From Kiloniellales bacterium (GTDB lineage Bacteria; Pseudomonadota; Alphaproteobacteria; Kiloniellales; JAKSBE01), in NCBI GenBank assembly GCA_028282935.1, contig JANQGU010000060.1, positions 1-44,857 of the forward strand: 44,857 nucleotides of DNA, written 5' to 3'. Each line of letters starts with the position of its first letter. Position 1 is the first letter of the stretch. Below the pieces are notes generated by a model, which worked only from the letters and a program-made list of their open reading frames with translations, was not told where the DNA came from and did no database searches. The position numbers and the translations under genes were made by a program. Positions 10,249 through 19,377 of this stretch are shown here, piece after piece.

Positions 10249-11079
10249 CTACTTGACGGCGCCGAAGGTGAGGCCGCGCACCAGCTGCTTCTGGCTGAAC
10301 CAGCCCATGACCAGGATCGGCGCGATGGCGAGCGTCGAGGCCGCCGAGAGCTTCGCCCAGAACAGCCCCTCCGGGCTGGAGTAGGAGGCGATGAAGGCGC
10401 TGAGCGGCGCGGCGTCGGCCGCCGTGAGGTTGAGGGTCCAGAAGGCCTCGTTCCAGGCGAGGATGATGTTGAGCAGCAGGGTCGAGGCGATTCCCGGCAC
10501 CGCCATCGGCGCCAGGATGTAGGCGATCTCCTTGCCGAGGGTCGCGCCGTCCATGCGCGCGGCCTCCAGGATCTCGCCGGGGATCTCTTTGAAGTAGGTG
10601 TAGAGCATCCACACGATGATCGGCAGGTTCATCAGCATGAGCACCATGACCAGGCCGATGCGGGTGTCGAGCAGGTCGAAGTCGCGGAACAGCAGGTAGA
10701 TGGGCACCAGCACCCCGACCGGCGGAAGCATCTTCGTCGACAGCATCCACATCAGGACGTCCTTGGTGCGCCGGGTCGGCGAGAAGGCCATGGACCAGGC
10801 CGCCGGGATCGCGACCAGCAGCCCCAGGCCGGTGGAGCCCAGCGAGATCACCACCGAGTTCATCGCGTGCTTGAGGTAGTCCGAGCGGCTCTGAACCTCG
10901 AAGTAGTTCTCGAAGGTCCACTGGAAGAACAGGAAGCTCGGCGGGGTGGCGATCGCCTCGCCCTCGGTCTTGAAGCTGGTCAGAATCGTCCAGAGGATCG
11001 GGAAGAACAGCGTCAGGCCGATCAGCCAGCCGATGACCGTGAAGGTGATCTTCCGCCTGCGTGTCACTTCGCGGGCCAT
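10249..11079 (-). CDS. Carbohydrate ABC transporter permease (MalG type)
   Basis: Multi-TM protein with EAA-like loop EAARMDGATLGKEIAYILAPMAVPGI. Confidence 0.92.
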   Translation of the reverse strand: MAREVTRRRKITFTVIGWLIGLTLFFPILWTILTSFKTEGEAIATPPSFLFFQWTFENYFEVQSRSDYLKHAMNSVVISLGSTGLGLLVAIPAAWSMAFSPTRRTKDVLMWMLSTKMLPPVGVLVPIYLLFRDFDLLDTRIGLVMVLMLMNLPIIVWMLYTYFKEIPGEILEAARMDGATLGKEIAYILAPMAVPGIASTLLLNIILAWNEAFWTLNLTAADAAPLSAFIASYSSPEGLFWAKLSAASTLAIAPILVMGWFSQKQLVRGLTFGAVK

Positions 11080-11083
11080 CGTT

Positions 11084-11956
11084 TCAGGTCTCCAGGTTCT
11101 TGCCGATCATGCGGATGAGGAAGATGGCGACGATGTTGGCGAGGATGATCGCGACCACGCCGCCGGCCGAGGCCCCGCCGACGTCGAACTGCAGCAGCGC
11201 CTGGGCGTAGATGAGATAGGAGATGTTGGTGCTTGCCGTGCCCGGTCCGCCGTTGGTGGTCACCAGGATCTCCGCGAAGACCGAGAGCAGGAAGATGGTC
11301 TCGATCAGGATCACCACGGTCAGCGCCCGCGCCAGGTGCGGCAGCGTGATGTAGAGGAAGATCGAGACGCTCCCCGCGCCATCCATTTCCGCGGCCTCCT
11401 TCTGCTCCTGGTCGAGCGACTGCAGCGCCGTGAGGATGATCAGGGTCGCGAAGGGCAGCCAGCCCCAGGCGACGATCATGGTGATCGAGAAGAGGGGAAG
11501 CACGGCGAGCCAGTCGACGGGCTCGAGACCGAAGCCGTGGGCAATCCAGGCGAAGAGCCCGTTGACCGGGTGCATGAACATGTTCTTCCAGACCAGGGCC
11601 GAGACCGTCGGCATGACGAAGAAGGGGGCGATCACCAGGAGCCTGACGATACCCTGTCCCCAGAAGGGCTGGTCGATCAGGAGGGCGAGGAAAGTGCCGC
11701 CGACCACGGTCACCAGCAGAACGCCGCCGACCAGCAGCAGCGTGTTGAAAAGCGCGTCCAGGAAGGCCGGATCGGTCAGGAAGAACTCGTAGTTTCCGAA
11801 GCCGGTGAACTCCTCCATGCCCGGCATCAGCAGGTTGTAGCGCAGGAAGGAGAAGTACAGGGTCATGCCGAGCGGAATGACCATCCACACCAGCAGCATC
11901 AACACGGCCGGCGACATCATCACGCGCGCGTTGGTCCGGGTGTGCAGGGTAGCCAT
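11084..11956 (-). CDS. Sugar ABC transporter permease (MalF type)
   Basis: Multi-TM protein with EAAEMDGAGSVSIFLYITLPHLARAL loop. Confidence 0.92.
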   Translation of the reverse strand: MATLHTRTNARVMMSPAVLMLLVWMVIPLGMTLYFSFLRYNLLMPGMEEFTGFGNYEFFLTDPAFLDALFNTLLLVGGVLLVTVVGGTFLALLIDQPFWGQGIVRLLVIAPFFVMPTVSALVWKNMFMHPVNGLFAWIAHGFGLEPVDWLAVLPLFSITMIVAWGWLPFATLIILTALQSLDQEQKEAAEMDGAGSVSIFLYITLPHLARALTVVILIETIFLLSVFAEILVTTNGGPGTASTNISYLIYAQALLQFDVGGASAGGVVAIILANIVAIFLIRMIGKNLET

Positions 11957-12063
11957 GATCTTTCCCTCTCAAGCGAGGCGGGCCTTCGCAGGGCCTTGTG
12001 GCGGTGAGAAGGGGGCCGCCCGCATCCGACTCGGTCGTAGGGGGCGGCCCGCCGAGGGGGGAG

Positions 12064-13374
12064 CTACTTGATGTAGCCGCCGCGCTTCATCTCGCGCGTG
12101 GTCAGGTTCTGCGCGTTCTGCAGCGCTTGCTCGACCGTGACGGTGCCGGCGAGCGCGGCGGAGAACTGCTGACCGACGGCGGTGCCGATGCCCTGGAACT
12201 CGGGGATCGCCACGAACTGCACGCCGACGTAGGGAACCGGATCGACCGCCGGCTCGGTCGGATCGGCCGAGTTGATGGATTGCAGGGTCATCTCGGCAAA
12301 GGGCGCGGCCTTCTGGTACTCGGGGTTGGCGTAGAGCGACTTGCGCGTGCCCGGCGGCACGTTGGCCCAGCCTTCCTTCTCCGCGACCAGCGCGAGGTAC
12401 TCCTTCGAGGTCGCCCAGGCGATGAAGGTCTGGGCCGCGTCCTTCTTCGCGGAACCGGCGGGCACGGCCAGCGACCAGGCCCAGAGCCAATTGCCCCGCT
12501 TGCCCAGCCCGTTGTCCGGCGCCAGAGCGAAGCCGACCTTGTCCGCGACCTGGGACTCGGCCGGGTTGGTCACGAAGGAGGCGGCCACGGTGGCGTCGAT
12601 CCACATGCCGCACTTGCCGGTCTGGAACAGGGCCAGGTTCTCGTTGAAGCCGTTCGACGAGGCGCCCGGAGGGCCCGCATCGTTCATCAGGTCGACGTAG
12701 AACTGCAGGGTGGTCTTCCACTGCTCACTGTCGAACTGCGGCTCCCAGTCCATGTCGAACCAGCGCGCGCCGAAGGAGTTGGCCGTCGCGCTGAGGAAGG
12801 CCATGTTCTCGCCCCAGCCGGCCTTGCCGCGCAGGCAGACACCATAGACCTCGTTGTCCTTGTCGGTGATCTTGCGCGCCGCATCGGCGACGAACTCCCA
12901 GGTGGGGGCGGGCGGCATCTTCAGGCCGGCGCTCTCGAAGAGATCCTTGCGGTACATCACCATGGAGCTCTCGCCGTAGAAGGGCGCGGCATAGAGCTTG
13001 CCGTCGATCGACAGGCCATCGCGGATCGCCGGCAGCAGATCGTCGACGTCGTAGTCGGCGCCGAGGCCGTCCAGGGCGACGAGCCAGTTCTGCTTGGCCC
13101 AGATCGGGACCTCGTAGGTGCCGATCGTCATGACGTCGTACTGGCCGCCCTTGGTCGCGATGTCGGTCGTGACCTTCTGGCGAAGGACGTTCTCCTCCAT
13201 CGTCACCCATTCCAGCTCGATACCCGGATGCTTGGCGGTGAAGGCCTCCGTCAGCTTCTGCATCCGGATCATGTCGCCGTTGTTGACGGTGGCGATGGTC
13301 AGCGTCTCCGCCGCGACGAGGGATGTCGAGCCGAGCAGGGCGCCGGCGGCGAGAGCGATTCGTATCGGCTTCAT
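12064..13374 (-). CDS. Polyol-type ABC transporter substrate-binding protein (SmoE/MtlE-like)
   Basis: MKPIRIALAAGALLGSTSLVAAETLTIATVNNGDMIRMQKLTEAFTAKHPGIELEWVTMEENVLRQKVTTDIATKGGQYDVMTIGTYE. Confidence 0.9.
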   Translation of the reverse strand: MKPIRIALAAGALLGSTSLVAAETLTIATVNNGDMIRMQKLTEAFTAKHPGIELEWVTMEENVLRQKVTTDIATKGGQYDVMTIGTYEVPIWAKQNWLVALDGLGADYDVDDLLPAIRDGLSIDGKLYAAPFYGESSMVMYRKDLFESAGLKMPPAPTWEFVADAARKITDKDNEVYGVCLRGKAGWGENMAFLSATANSFGARWFDMDWEPQFDSEQWKTTLQFYVDLMNDAGPPGASSNGFNENLALFQTGKCGMWIDATVAASFVTNPAESQVADKVGFALAPDNGLGKRGNWLWAWSLAVPAGSAKKDAAQTFIAWATSKEYLALVAEKEGWANVPPGTRKSLYANPEYQKAAPFAEMTLQSINSADPTEPAVDPVPYVGVQFVAIPEFQGIGTAVGQQFSAALAGTVTVEQALQNAQNLTTREMKRGGYIK

Positions 13375-13584
13375 TTGGGCTTGCCTCCCCAATATATGAG
13401 CATTCGCTCGTTAATTGAGCAGATGATCATACCTCCTGGATCGAGAGTCAAGAAATCTCTTCCGGGGTTTCGGCCGGAGGTTGCGCTGATCTTCGCTCTG
13501 TATCGGTCGATATCGGAGCTTTTAGCCTGAAACCGAGGGGCTTTAAGGCCAGGTTTCCGACCTCGGCGTGCCAGCCGCCGATGA

Positions 13585-13612
13585 TGTAATTGCCCAACAG
13601 TTGTGTAATTGC
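13585..13612. promoter_or_regulatory. Candidate operator: TGTAATTGC direct repeat spaced 19 bp
   Basis: TGTAATTGC at 13585-13593 and 13604-13612, immediately upstream of the SorC-family regulator. Confidence 0.4.
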
Positions 13613-13644
13613 TATCTTTCCGGATCGACAGACCTGGAGGTGAG

Positions 13645-14625
13645 ATGCCCCAGTCCTCGCTCAGCCCAGTGGACCGGCCGGTGGACAAGCGGCGCGACGA
13701 CGCGGCGCGGGCCGCATGGCTCTATTTCATCGGCGACCGCACCCAGGACGAGATCGCGGCCCAGCTCGACCTGTCGCGCCAGGCGGTTCAGCGCCTGGTC
13801 GCCTTTGCGGTGAGCGAGAAACTGATCAAGTTCCGTCTGGATCATCCCATAGCGTCCTGTACCGAGCTTGCGGCCAGGCTCGTCGGGCGCTACGGGCTCG
13901 AGTTCTGCGATGTCACCCCCAGCGACCCGGAGGCGCCGGGCTCGATCGCGGGGATCGCCGGGGCGACCGCGGCGCGCCTGCAGCGCCTTCTGGTGTCCAA
14001 GGCGCCGATGGTCGTTTGCGTCGGCACCGGCCGCACGCTGCGGGCCGCCGTGGAGGAGATGGATACGCTCGACCGTCCTCAGCACAAGGTCGTTTCGCTG
14101 GTCGGCGCCATGGCGGCCGGCGGGCACGCCAGTCCCTACGACGTGGTCATGCGGCTCGGCGACAAGGCCGGCGCGCAGCGCTATCCCATGCCGGCGCCCG
14201 TGCTGACGGAGACGGTCGAGGACCGGGAGGGGATCCAGAGCCAGCGCGCCTTCGCGGTGCTGCGGGAACTGCGCGCGCAGGCCCGTGCGAGTTTCGTCGG
14301 GATCAGCGAGATCGATTGGCAGTCCCCGGTCCATCGCGACGGCTTCATGACCGACACCGACATCTCGGCCCTGATCGAGGCGGGCGCCGTCGGCGAGATC
14401 ACGGGGTGGTCCTTCGACGCGGCCGGCCGGCCGCTCGACTGCCAGGTCAATCGGCGGATCGCCAGCCTGCCGCTCGAGAGTCCGCCCGAGCGCCTCACCG
14501 TGGTGGTCGGCGGCGGGCCGAAGAAGGTCGCGCCCCTGAAGGCCGCCCTGAAGGGCCGGCTCGCGTCGGCTCTCATCACCGACGAGGCAACGGCAGAGAC
14601 GCTCCTGTCGGACGCCGGCCAATAG
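13645..14625 (+). CDS. SorC-family sugar-binding transcriptional regulator
   Basis: Helix-turn-helix GDRTQDEIAAQLDLSRQAVQRLVAFAVSEKLI; sugar-binding domain VCVGTGRTLRAAVEEM; divergent from the polyol ABC operon. Confidence 0.9.
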   Translation: MPQSSLSPVDRPVDKRRDDAARAAWLYFIGDRTQDEIAAQLDLSRQAVQRLVAFAVSEKLIKFRLDHPIASCTELAARLVGRYGLEFCDVTPSDPEAPGSIAGIAGATAARLQRLLVSKAPMVVCVGTGRTLRAAVEEMDTLDRPQHKVVSLVGAMAAGGHASPYDVVMRLGDKAGAQRYPMPAPVLTETVEDREGIQSQRAFAVLRELRAQARASFVGISEIDWQSPVHRDGFMTDTDISALIEAGAVGEITGWSFDAAGRPLDCQVNRRIASLPLESPPERLTVVVGGGPKKVAPLKAALKGRLASALITDEATAETLLSDAGQ

Positions 14626-14634
14626 GATTCGGCG

Positions 14635-14684
14635 GGCCCCAAGGCGATCTCCTCCGGGCGCCTTGGACTCCGATCCGAGGGCCC
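14635..14684. terminator. Stem-loop between convergent SorC regulator and dhaK
   Basis: CCAAGGCG (14639-14646) pairs with CGCCTTGG (14659-14666), outer GGGCCC arms; no strong T-tract. Confidence 0.35.
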
Positions 14685-14704
14685 TTCAGCCGCGGGGGCG
14701 CGCC

Positions 14705-15697
14705 TCAGGCGCCCCAGCGCAGCGCCGCGGTATGCACCGGGGCGTCCCACAGTGCCTTCATCTCGTCGTCCAGGCGGGTCACCGTGATCGAGCAGCCGGC
14801 CATGTCCAGCGAGGTGCAGTAGTTGCCGACCAGGGAGCGGGCGATGGTCAGGCCCCGGGCTTCGCATTCGGCGGCCGCGGCCTGGTAGACCAGATAGAGC
14901 TCCATGAGAGGCGTGCCGCCCATCCCATTGACGAACAAAAGAACTTGCTGACCCTCCTTGGGCGCGAGGGTCTCGGAGATGGCGCCGACCATCTCGGCGG
15001 CGATCTCTTTGGCGGTTGCCAGGGCGACCCGGCGCCGGCCCGGCTCGCCGTGGATGCCGACGCCCATCTCCATCTCGTCCCCGCCGAGCTCGAAGGTCGG
15101 CTTGCCGGCGGCGGGCACGGTGCAGCTGGTCAGCGCCACGCCCATGGAGCCGGTCGCGGCGTTGACCCTTGCGCCCAGGGCCTGGCAGGTGGCGAGGTCG
15201 GCGCCGGCCTCGGCGGCGGCGCCGACGATCTTCTCGACCACCACGGTCCCGGCGACGCCGCGCCGGCCCTGGGTGTAGAGCGAGTCCTCGACCGCGACGT
15301 CGTCGTTGGTCAGCACGGTCGCGACCTCGCCGTCGAGCATCTCGGCGGCCATCTCGAAGTTCATCACGTCGCCGGAGTAGTTCTTGACGATGAAGAGGAT
15401 GCCGGCGCCGCCGTCGACCGCCTGGGCGGCGGCCAGCATCTGGTCCGGGGTCGGCGAGGTGAAGACCTCGCCCGGGCAGGCGGCGTCCAGCATCCCCTTG
15501 CCGACGAAGCCGGCGTGCAGCGGCTCGTGGCCGGAGCCGCCGCCGGAGACCAGGGCGACCTTGCCCTGGGCCGCACCGCCGGCGCGGGTCACGAACTTCG
15601 GCGCCAGGCTGACCGTGACCAGGTCGCCGTGCGCGGCGCCGAAGCCGCTCAGGCTCTCGTTCAGGATGTCGTCGACGGCGTTGATCAGCTTCTTCAT
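14705..15697 (-). CDS. dhaK: Dihydroxyacetone kinase subunit DhaK
   Basis: MKKLINAVDDILNESLSGFGAAHGDLV; VSGGGSGHEPLHAGFVGKGMLDAACPGEVFTSPTPDQM. Confidence 0.95.
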   Translation of the reverse strand: MKKLINAVDDILNESLSGFGAAHGDLVTVSLAPKFVTRAGGAAQGKVALVSGGGSGHEPLHAGFVGKGMLDAACPGEVFTSPTPDQMLAAAQAVDGGAGILFIVKNYSGDVMNFEMAAEMLDGEVATVLTNDDVAVEDSLYTQGRRGVAGTVVVEKIVGAAAEAGADLATCQALGARVNAATGSMGVALTSCTVPAAGKPTFELGGDEMEMGVGIHGEPGRRRVALATAKEIAAEMVGAISETLAPKEGQQVLLFVNGMGGTPLMELYLVYQAAAAECEARGLTIARSLVGNYCTSLDMAGCSITVTRLDDEMKALWDAPVHTAALRWGA

Positions 15698-15720
15698 CGC
15701 TTCTCTCCCCTAGGAGTCGG

Positions 15721-15829
15721 AAAAGGGGTCGGAGTCATTTATCTGCCTCGCTCGGCCCGAGTTGAGGGCTTCGTGCGAAGTCTCGTGAGATCGTGTTACT
15801 TGCGAAAAATGACTCTGACCCCTTTTTTT
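15721..15829. mobile_element. MITE-like element with ~20-bp terminal inverted repeats
   Basis: AAAAGGGGTCGGAGTCATTT (15721-15740) and AAATGACTCTGACCCCTTTT (15807-15826), 19/20 complementary, ~66-bp interior with no ORF. Confidence 0.65.
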
Positions 15830-15871
15830 GTGGCTCTCCTCATTCGGATCCTGCGGGCCGTGCTGCACTTT

Positions 15872-15984
15872 CCCCTCACCCAGCTCCGGCTAGGCTCGGC
15901 TCTTCGCCTCGCCAAGCCTCCACATCCCTCTCCCTCAGGGAGAGGGAGGGGCCCAGCGCCGTCAGGCGCTGGGAGGGTGAGGGG
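15872..15984. repeat. REP-like intergenic repeat, copy 2
   Basis: CCCCTCACCCAGCTCCGGCTAGGCTCGG..GGGAGAGGGAGGGGCCCAGCGCCGTCAGGCGCTGGGAGGGTGAGGGG. Confidence 0.85.
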
Positions 15985-16010
15985 ATTTCCTCGGAACACG
16001 TGATCAGACA

Positions 16011-16448
16011 TCACGACCGCTCGTTCTTGCTGGCGAGCGCGATCATGCGCCGGGCCAGTTCCTCGATGGCCTCGGCGACCTCGGCTTGGCGCTTCGGGTC
16101 GTCGAAGGCCGGGAGCTCGATCTGCAGGATGCGGCGGCCGGCGCTGGCGGCCTCCTCCGGGAAGACCGCCTGCTGCGGATGCGCCTTGCGGTAGGCGGCC
16201 AGGAAGGCGCGGCGCTCCTCCGGCGAGAAGTGGCAGATCTTCATGATGCTGGCCACGTGCTGCGCCGGCAGGGGCACCCGGTAGTTGGGATTGGTGATCT
16301 GCGAGACGAAGCTCTTGTGCGTGCCCAGGGCCTCGGCGATGCGCTGCCGGGTGCCGGAGGGCCGGCGCTCCAGGAAGGTCTTCAGCAGGCTCTTGTAGGC
16401 CCCGACCGCCTGGCCCGCGTCCGTCCGGTCCTCGGCGGCGTCGGTCAT
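16011..16448 (-). CDS. Small helix-turn-helix DNA-binding protein in the DHA/PTS operon
   Basis: YKSLLKTFLERRPSGTRQRIAEALGTHKSFVSQITNPNYRVPLPAQHVASIMKICHFSPEERRAFLAAY; 4-bp overlap with the EI gene. Confidence 0.72.
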   Translation of the reverse strand: MTDAAEDRTDAGQAVGAYKSLLKTFLERRPSGTRQRIAEALGTHKSFVSQITNPNYRVPLPAQHVASIMKICHFSPEERRAFLAAYRKAHPQQAVFPEEAASAGRRILQIELPAFDDPKRQAEVAEAIEELARRMIALASKNERS

Positions 16449-18097
16449 GGGCCCGCCGCCTTTCCGCGGTAGCCGCGCAGCGCCAGCTTGACCCGGCCGA
16501 GCTGGGCCGGCGCCACCGAGAGCGAGCGCAGGCCGCAGTCCAGCAGCAGCGGCACCGTGGCGGGGTCGCTGGCGAGGTCCCCGCAGAGCCCGATCTCGAC
16601 GCCGCGCGCCCGGGCCGCGGCGACGCTGCGTTGGATCAGCTCGATCACCGCCGGGTGGTCGGCGAGGGCGAGGCCGGCCAGCGCCGGGTTGTCACGGGCT
16701 GCGGCCATGACGTACTGGACCAGGTCGTTGGAGCCGATGGAGTAGAAGTCGGCCGCGAAGTCGCCGGCGGTCAGCGCGGCCGCCGGCACCTCGATCATGA
16801 TGCCGAGCGCCGGCCGGCCGTGCGCGACGCCCTCGGCGGCCAGCTCCGCCAGCACCTCGTCCAGCAGCCGTCGGGCCTGCGCGAGCTCGGCCGGCAGGGT
16901 GACCATCGGCAGCATGACCTTGAGCGGGCCCTCGGCGGCGGCCCGCGCCAGGGCGCGCAGCTGGACCCGGAAGACCTCGGGGTGGGCGAGGGAGAGCCGC
17001 AGGCCGCGCTGGCCCAGGAAGGGGTTGGGTTCGGCTTCCCTGGAGACGCCGGGGATCGGCTTGTCGCCGCCGGCGTCCAGGGTGCGGATGGTCACCGGCT
17101 TGCCCCCGGCCCAGGCCAGGATCCTGCGGTAGACCGCGAGCTGCGCCGCCTCGTCCGGCGGCTCCTCGCCGGCGAAGAGGAACTCGGTGCGGGTCAGGCC
17201 GATGCCGTCGCAATGCGCCGGGGAGAGGCCGTCCAGGATCGCCGGGTCGTCGACGTTGATCAGGACCTGGACCCTTTCGCCCTCGGCCGTGACCGCGTCT
17301 TCGGCGAGCGCTTCCGCGGCCGCCGCGTCGCCTTCGGCCCGGGCCTGGATGCGGCTCTGGACCTGCGCCAGGGTGCCGTCGCTGGGCGCCAGGATCAGCC
17401 GCCCGGCCTCGGCGTCGAGCACCGCCGGCGCGTCCGGCGCCAGGCGGTCGAGCTCGACCTCCAGGCCGACGATCAGGGGGATGCCGCGGGCCCGGGCCAG
17501 GATGGCGACATGGCTGGTCTTGCTGCCGCCGCGGATCGCGCCGCCGCCCAGCCGCTGCCAGTCGAGCTCCAGGAAGCGGCTCGGCGTCAGGTCCTCGGCC
17601 ACCAGGATCGCGCCCTCGGCGAGGGCCGCCTTCCCGTCGTCGCCCTCACCGGCCAGGGCGCGCAGCACGCGGCCCTTCAGGTCGGCCAGGTCGGCGGCCC
17701 GGGCCGAGAGGTACTCGTCCTCGCCGCCGCGGTACTCGGCGATCTCCCTGTCCAGGGCCTGGTCCCAGGCGCCCTGCGCGCTGGCGCCGGCCTGGACGGC
17801 GTCGAAGATCGGCGCCAGCAGGTCGTCGTCTTCGAGAAGCGCCTGTTGGAACTCCAGGATCTCGGCCGCCAACTCGTCCTCTCCGGCGATCAGCGCGTCC
17901 AGCTCCGCCTTGGCCTGCGCGACCGCGGCCAGCAGGGCGGCGCGCTCCTCGGCGCTGCTGCCGGCGCGGCGTCCGACCTGGTGCCCGGCCTGGTGTCCAC
18001 CCGGGTGCGTGCCGCCCTCGCGCGCGATGCGGCCGATCACCAGGCCCTCGGCGGCCGGGATCCCGGCGATCACCTGTTCCGCGGCGGGCTCAGCCAT
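16445..18097 (-). CDS. ptsP: Phosphoenolpyruvate-protein phosphotransferase (PTS enzyme I)
   Basis: GGSKTSHVAILARARGIP phospho-His region, RTEFLF, TIRTLDAGGDKP, NPFLGQRGLRLSL, FYSIGSNDLVQY, GLCGDLASDP. Confidence 0.93.
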   Translation of the reverse strand: MAEPAAEQVIAGIPAAEGLVIGRIAREGGTHPGGHQAGHQVGRRAGSSAEERAALLAAVAQAKAELDALIAGEDELAAEILEFQQALLEDDDLLAPIFDAVQAGASAQGAWDQALDREIAEYRGGEDEYLSARAADLADLKGRVLRALAGEGDDGKAALAEGAILVAEDLTPSRFLELDWQRLGGGAIRGGSKTSHVAILARARGIPLIVGLEVELDRLAPDAPAVLDAEAGRLILAPSDGTLAQVQSRIQARAEGDAAAAEALAEDAVTAEGERVQVLINVDDPAILDGLSPAHCDGIGLTRTEFLFAGEEPPDEAAQLAVYRRILAWAGGKPVTIRTLDAGGDKPIPGVSREAEPNPFLGQRGLRLSLAHPEVFRVQLRALARAAAEGPLKVMLPMVTLPAELAQARRLLDEVLAELAAEGVAHGRPALGIMIEVPAAALTAGDFAADFYSIGSNDLVQYVMAAARDNPALAGLALADHPAVIELIQRSVAAARARGVEIGLCGDLASDPATVPLLLDCGLRSLSVAPAQLGRVKLALRGYRGKAAGP

Positions 18098-18386
18098 CGA
18101 AGTCCCGTTCCACCAGGGCGACCAGGGCGGCGACCGCGGCGGCGGCGTCGCTGCCGCTGGCCCGGAAGCGGAGGGTCGCGCCGTGCCCGGCCTTCAGCTT
18201 CATGACCGCGTTGGGCGACTTGGCGTTGACCCAGTCGGCCTCCGCGCCGACCCGGACCTCGACCGCCGCCTGATGTGCCTTGGCGAGCTTGGTCAGCTTG
18301 ACCGCCGGCCGGGCGTGAAGCCCGGTCGGGTCCTGGATCACCGCCTCGCCGAGCGCTTCGGTCAGGTCCTTGGCCGCGTCGTTCAT
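18090..18386 (-). CDS. HPr-family phosphocarrier protein
   Basis: DPTGLHARPAVKLTKLAKAHQAAVEV with active-site His; KSPNAVMKLKAGHGATL. Confidence 0.9.
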   Translation of the reverse strand: MNDAAKDLTEALGEAVIQDPTGLHARPAVKLTKLAKAHQAAVEVRVGAEADWVNAKSPNAVMKLKAGHGATLRFRASGSDAAAAVAALVALVERDFDG

Positions 18387-18772
18387 GATAGGAACTCCTC
18401 GGCCGTGGCCCGCACCTCGGCCAGGGACGACCCGCCGGCGGCCTCGGTCGCGGCCATGACCGCGCCCTCGACGATGGGGGCGTTGCAGATCACGATCCTG
18501 TCCTGCATCTCGGCCGGCAGCATCTCGATGGCCATCTCGCTGTTGGTCTCGGCGCCGCCCAGGTCGATCAGCAGCGCCACCCCCTGGGGGCCGTAGACCG
18601 ACCGGATGGCCTCGATGATCGCCGGCACGTTGGTGCCCAGGCCGCCCTCCGGGTTGCCGCCGCAGTGGGCGACGCGGACCTCGTCGCCGACCATTTCCCG
18701 CACCATGTCGGCCGCGCCCTTCGCGACCTCCGCGGAATGCGAGACGATGACGATGGAGACGCAGTCGCTCAT
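18383..18772 (-). CDS. dhaM: PTS-dependent dihydroxyacetone kinase phosphotransferase subunit DhaM
   Basis: MSDCVSIVIVSHSAEVAKGAADMVREM; GGAETNSEMAIEMLP; PIVEGAVMAATEAAGG. Confidence 0.92.
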   Translation of the reverse strand: MSDCVSIVIVSHSAEVAKGAADMVREMVGDEVRVAHCGGNPEGGLGTNVPAIIEAIRSVYGPQGVALLIDLGGAETNSEMAIEMLPAEMQDRIVICNAPIVEGAVMAATEAAGGSSLAEVRATAEEFLS

Positions 18773-19377
18773 GCCTTGCCCTCGATGACGTCACAGACCG
18801 CATGGACCAGAAGCGCGGAGGAGCGTGCCCCCGGGTCCAGATGCCCGACCGAGCGCTCGCCCAGGAAGGAGGCCCGGCCCTTGGTCGCCAGCATGTCCTC
18901 GGTCGCGGCCAAGCCCCGGTCGGCCGCCGCCCGGGCCGCCGCGGTCAGGCCTCCGGGCTCGGCCGCGCGCAGGGCCTCCAGGACCGGGACCAGGACGTCC
19001 AGCATGGTCTTCTCCCCGGCCTCGGACTTGCCGCGCTTCTTCACCGCCGCGACGCCCTCGGCCAGCATCGCGGCGATATCCGGATCGCCGTCCTGGCCGG
19101 CGGCCTTGCCCAGGCCCATCAGCAGCGAGCCGTAAAGCGGGCCCGAGGCGCCGCCGACGTTCATGACCAGGGTCATGCCCGCCTTCTGCAGGGCGCCGCC
19201 CAGGGGCTGGGCGCCGATCTCCTCGGCGGCCGCGGCGATGGCGTCGAAGCCGCGCTTCATGTTGACGCCGTGGTCGCCGTCGCCGATCGCCTGGTCCAGC
19301 GTGGTCAGCTCCTCGGTGTGCGCGGCGATGGTCGCGGCGGTCGCCGCGATCAGGCGCGGCAGCAGGTCAGGTGCCAT
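18769..19377 (-). CDS. dhaL: Dihydroxyacetone kinase subunit DhaL
   Basis: LTTLDQAIGDGDHGVNMKRGFDAI; GGASGPLYGSLLMGLGKAAG; HLDPGARSSALLVHAV. Confidence 0.93.
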   Translation of the reverse strand: MAPDLLPRLIAATAATIAAHTEELTTLDQAIGDGDHGVNMKRGFDAIAAAAEEIGAQPLGGALQKAGMTLVMNVGGASGPLYGSLLMGLGKAAGQDGDPDIAAMLAEGVAAVKKRGKSEAGEKTMLDVLVPVLEALRAAEPGGLTAAARAAADRGLAATEDMLATKGRASFLGERSVGHLDPGARSSALLVHAVCDVIEGKA

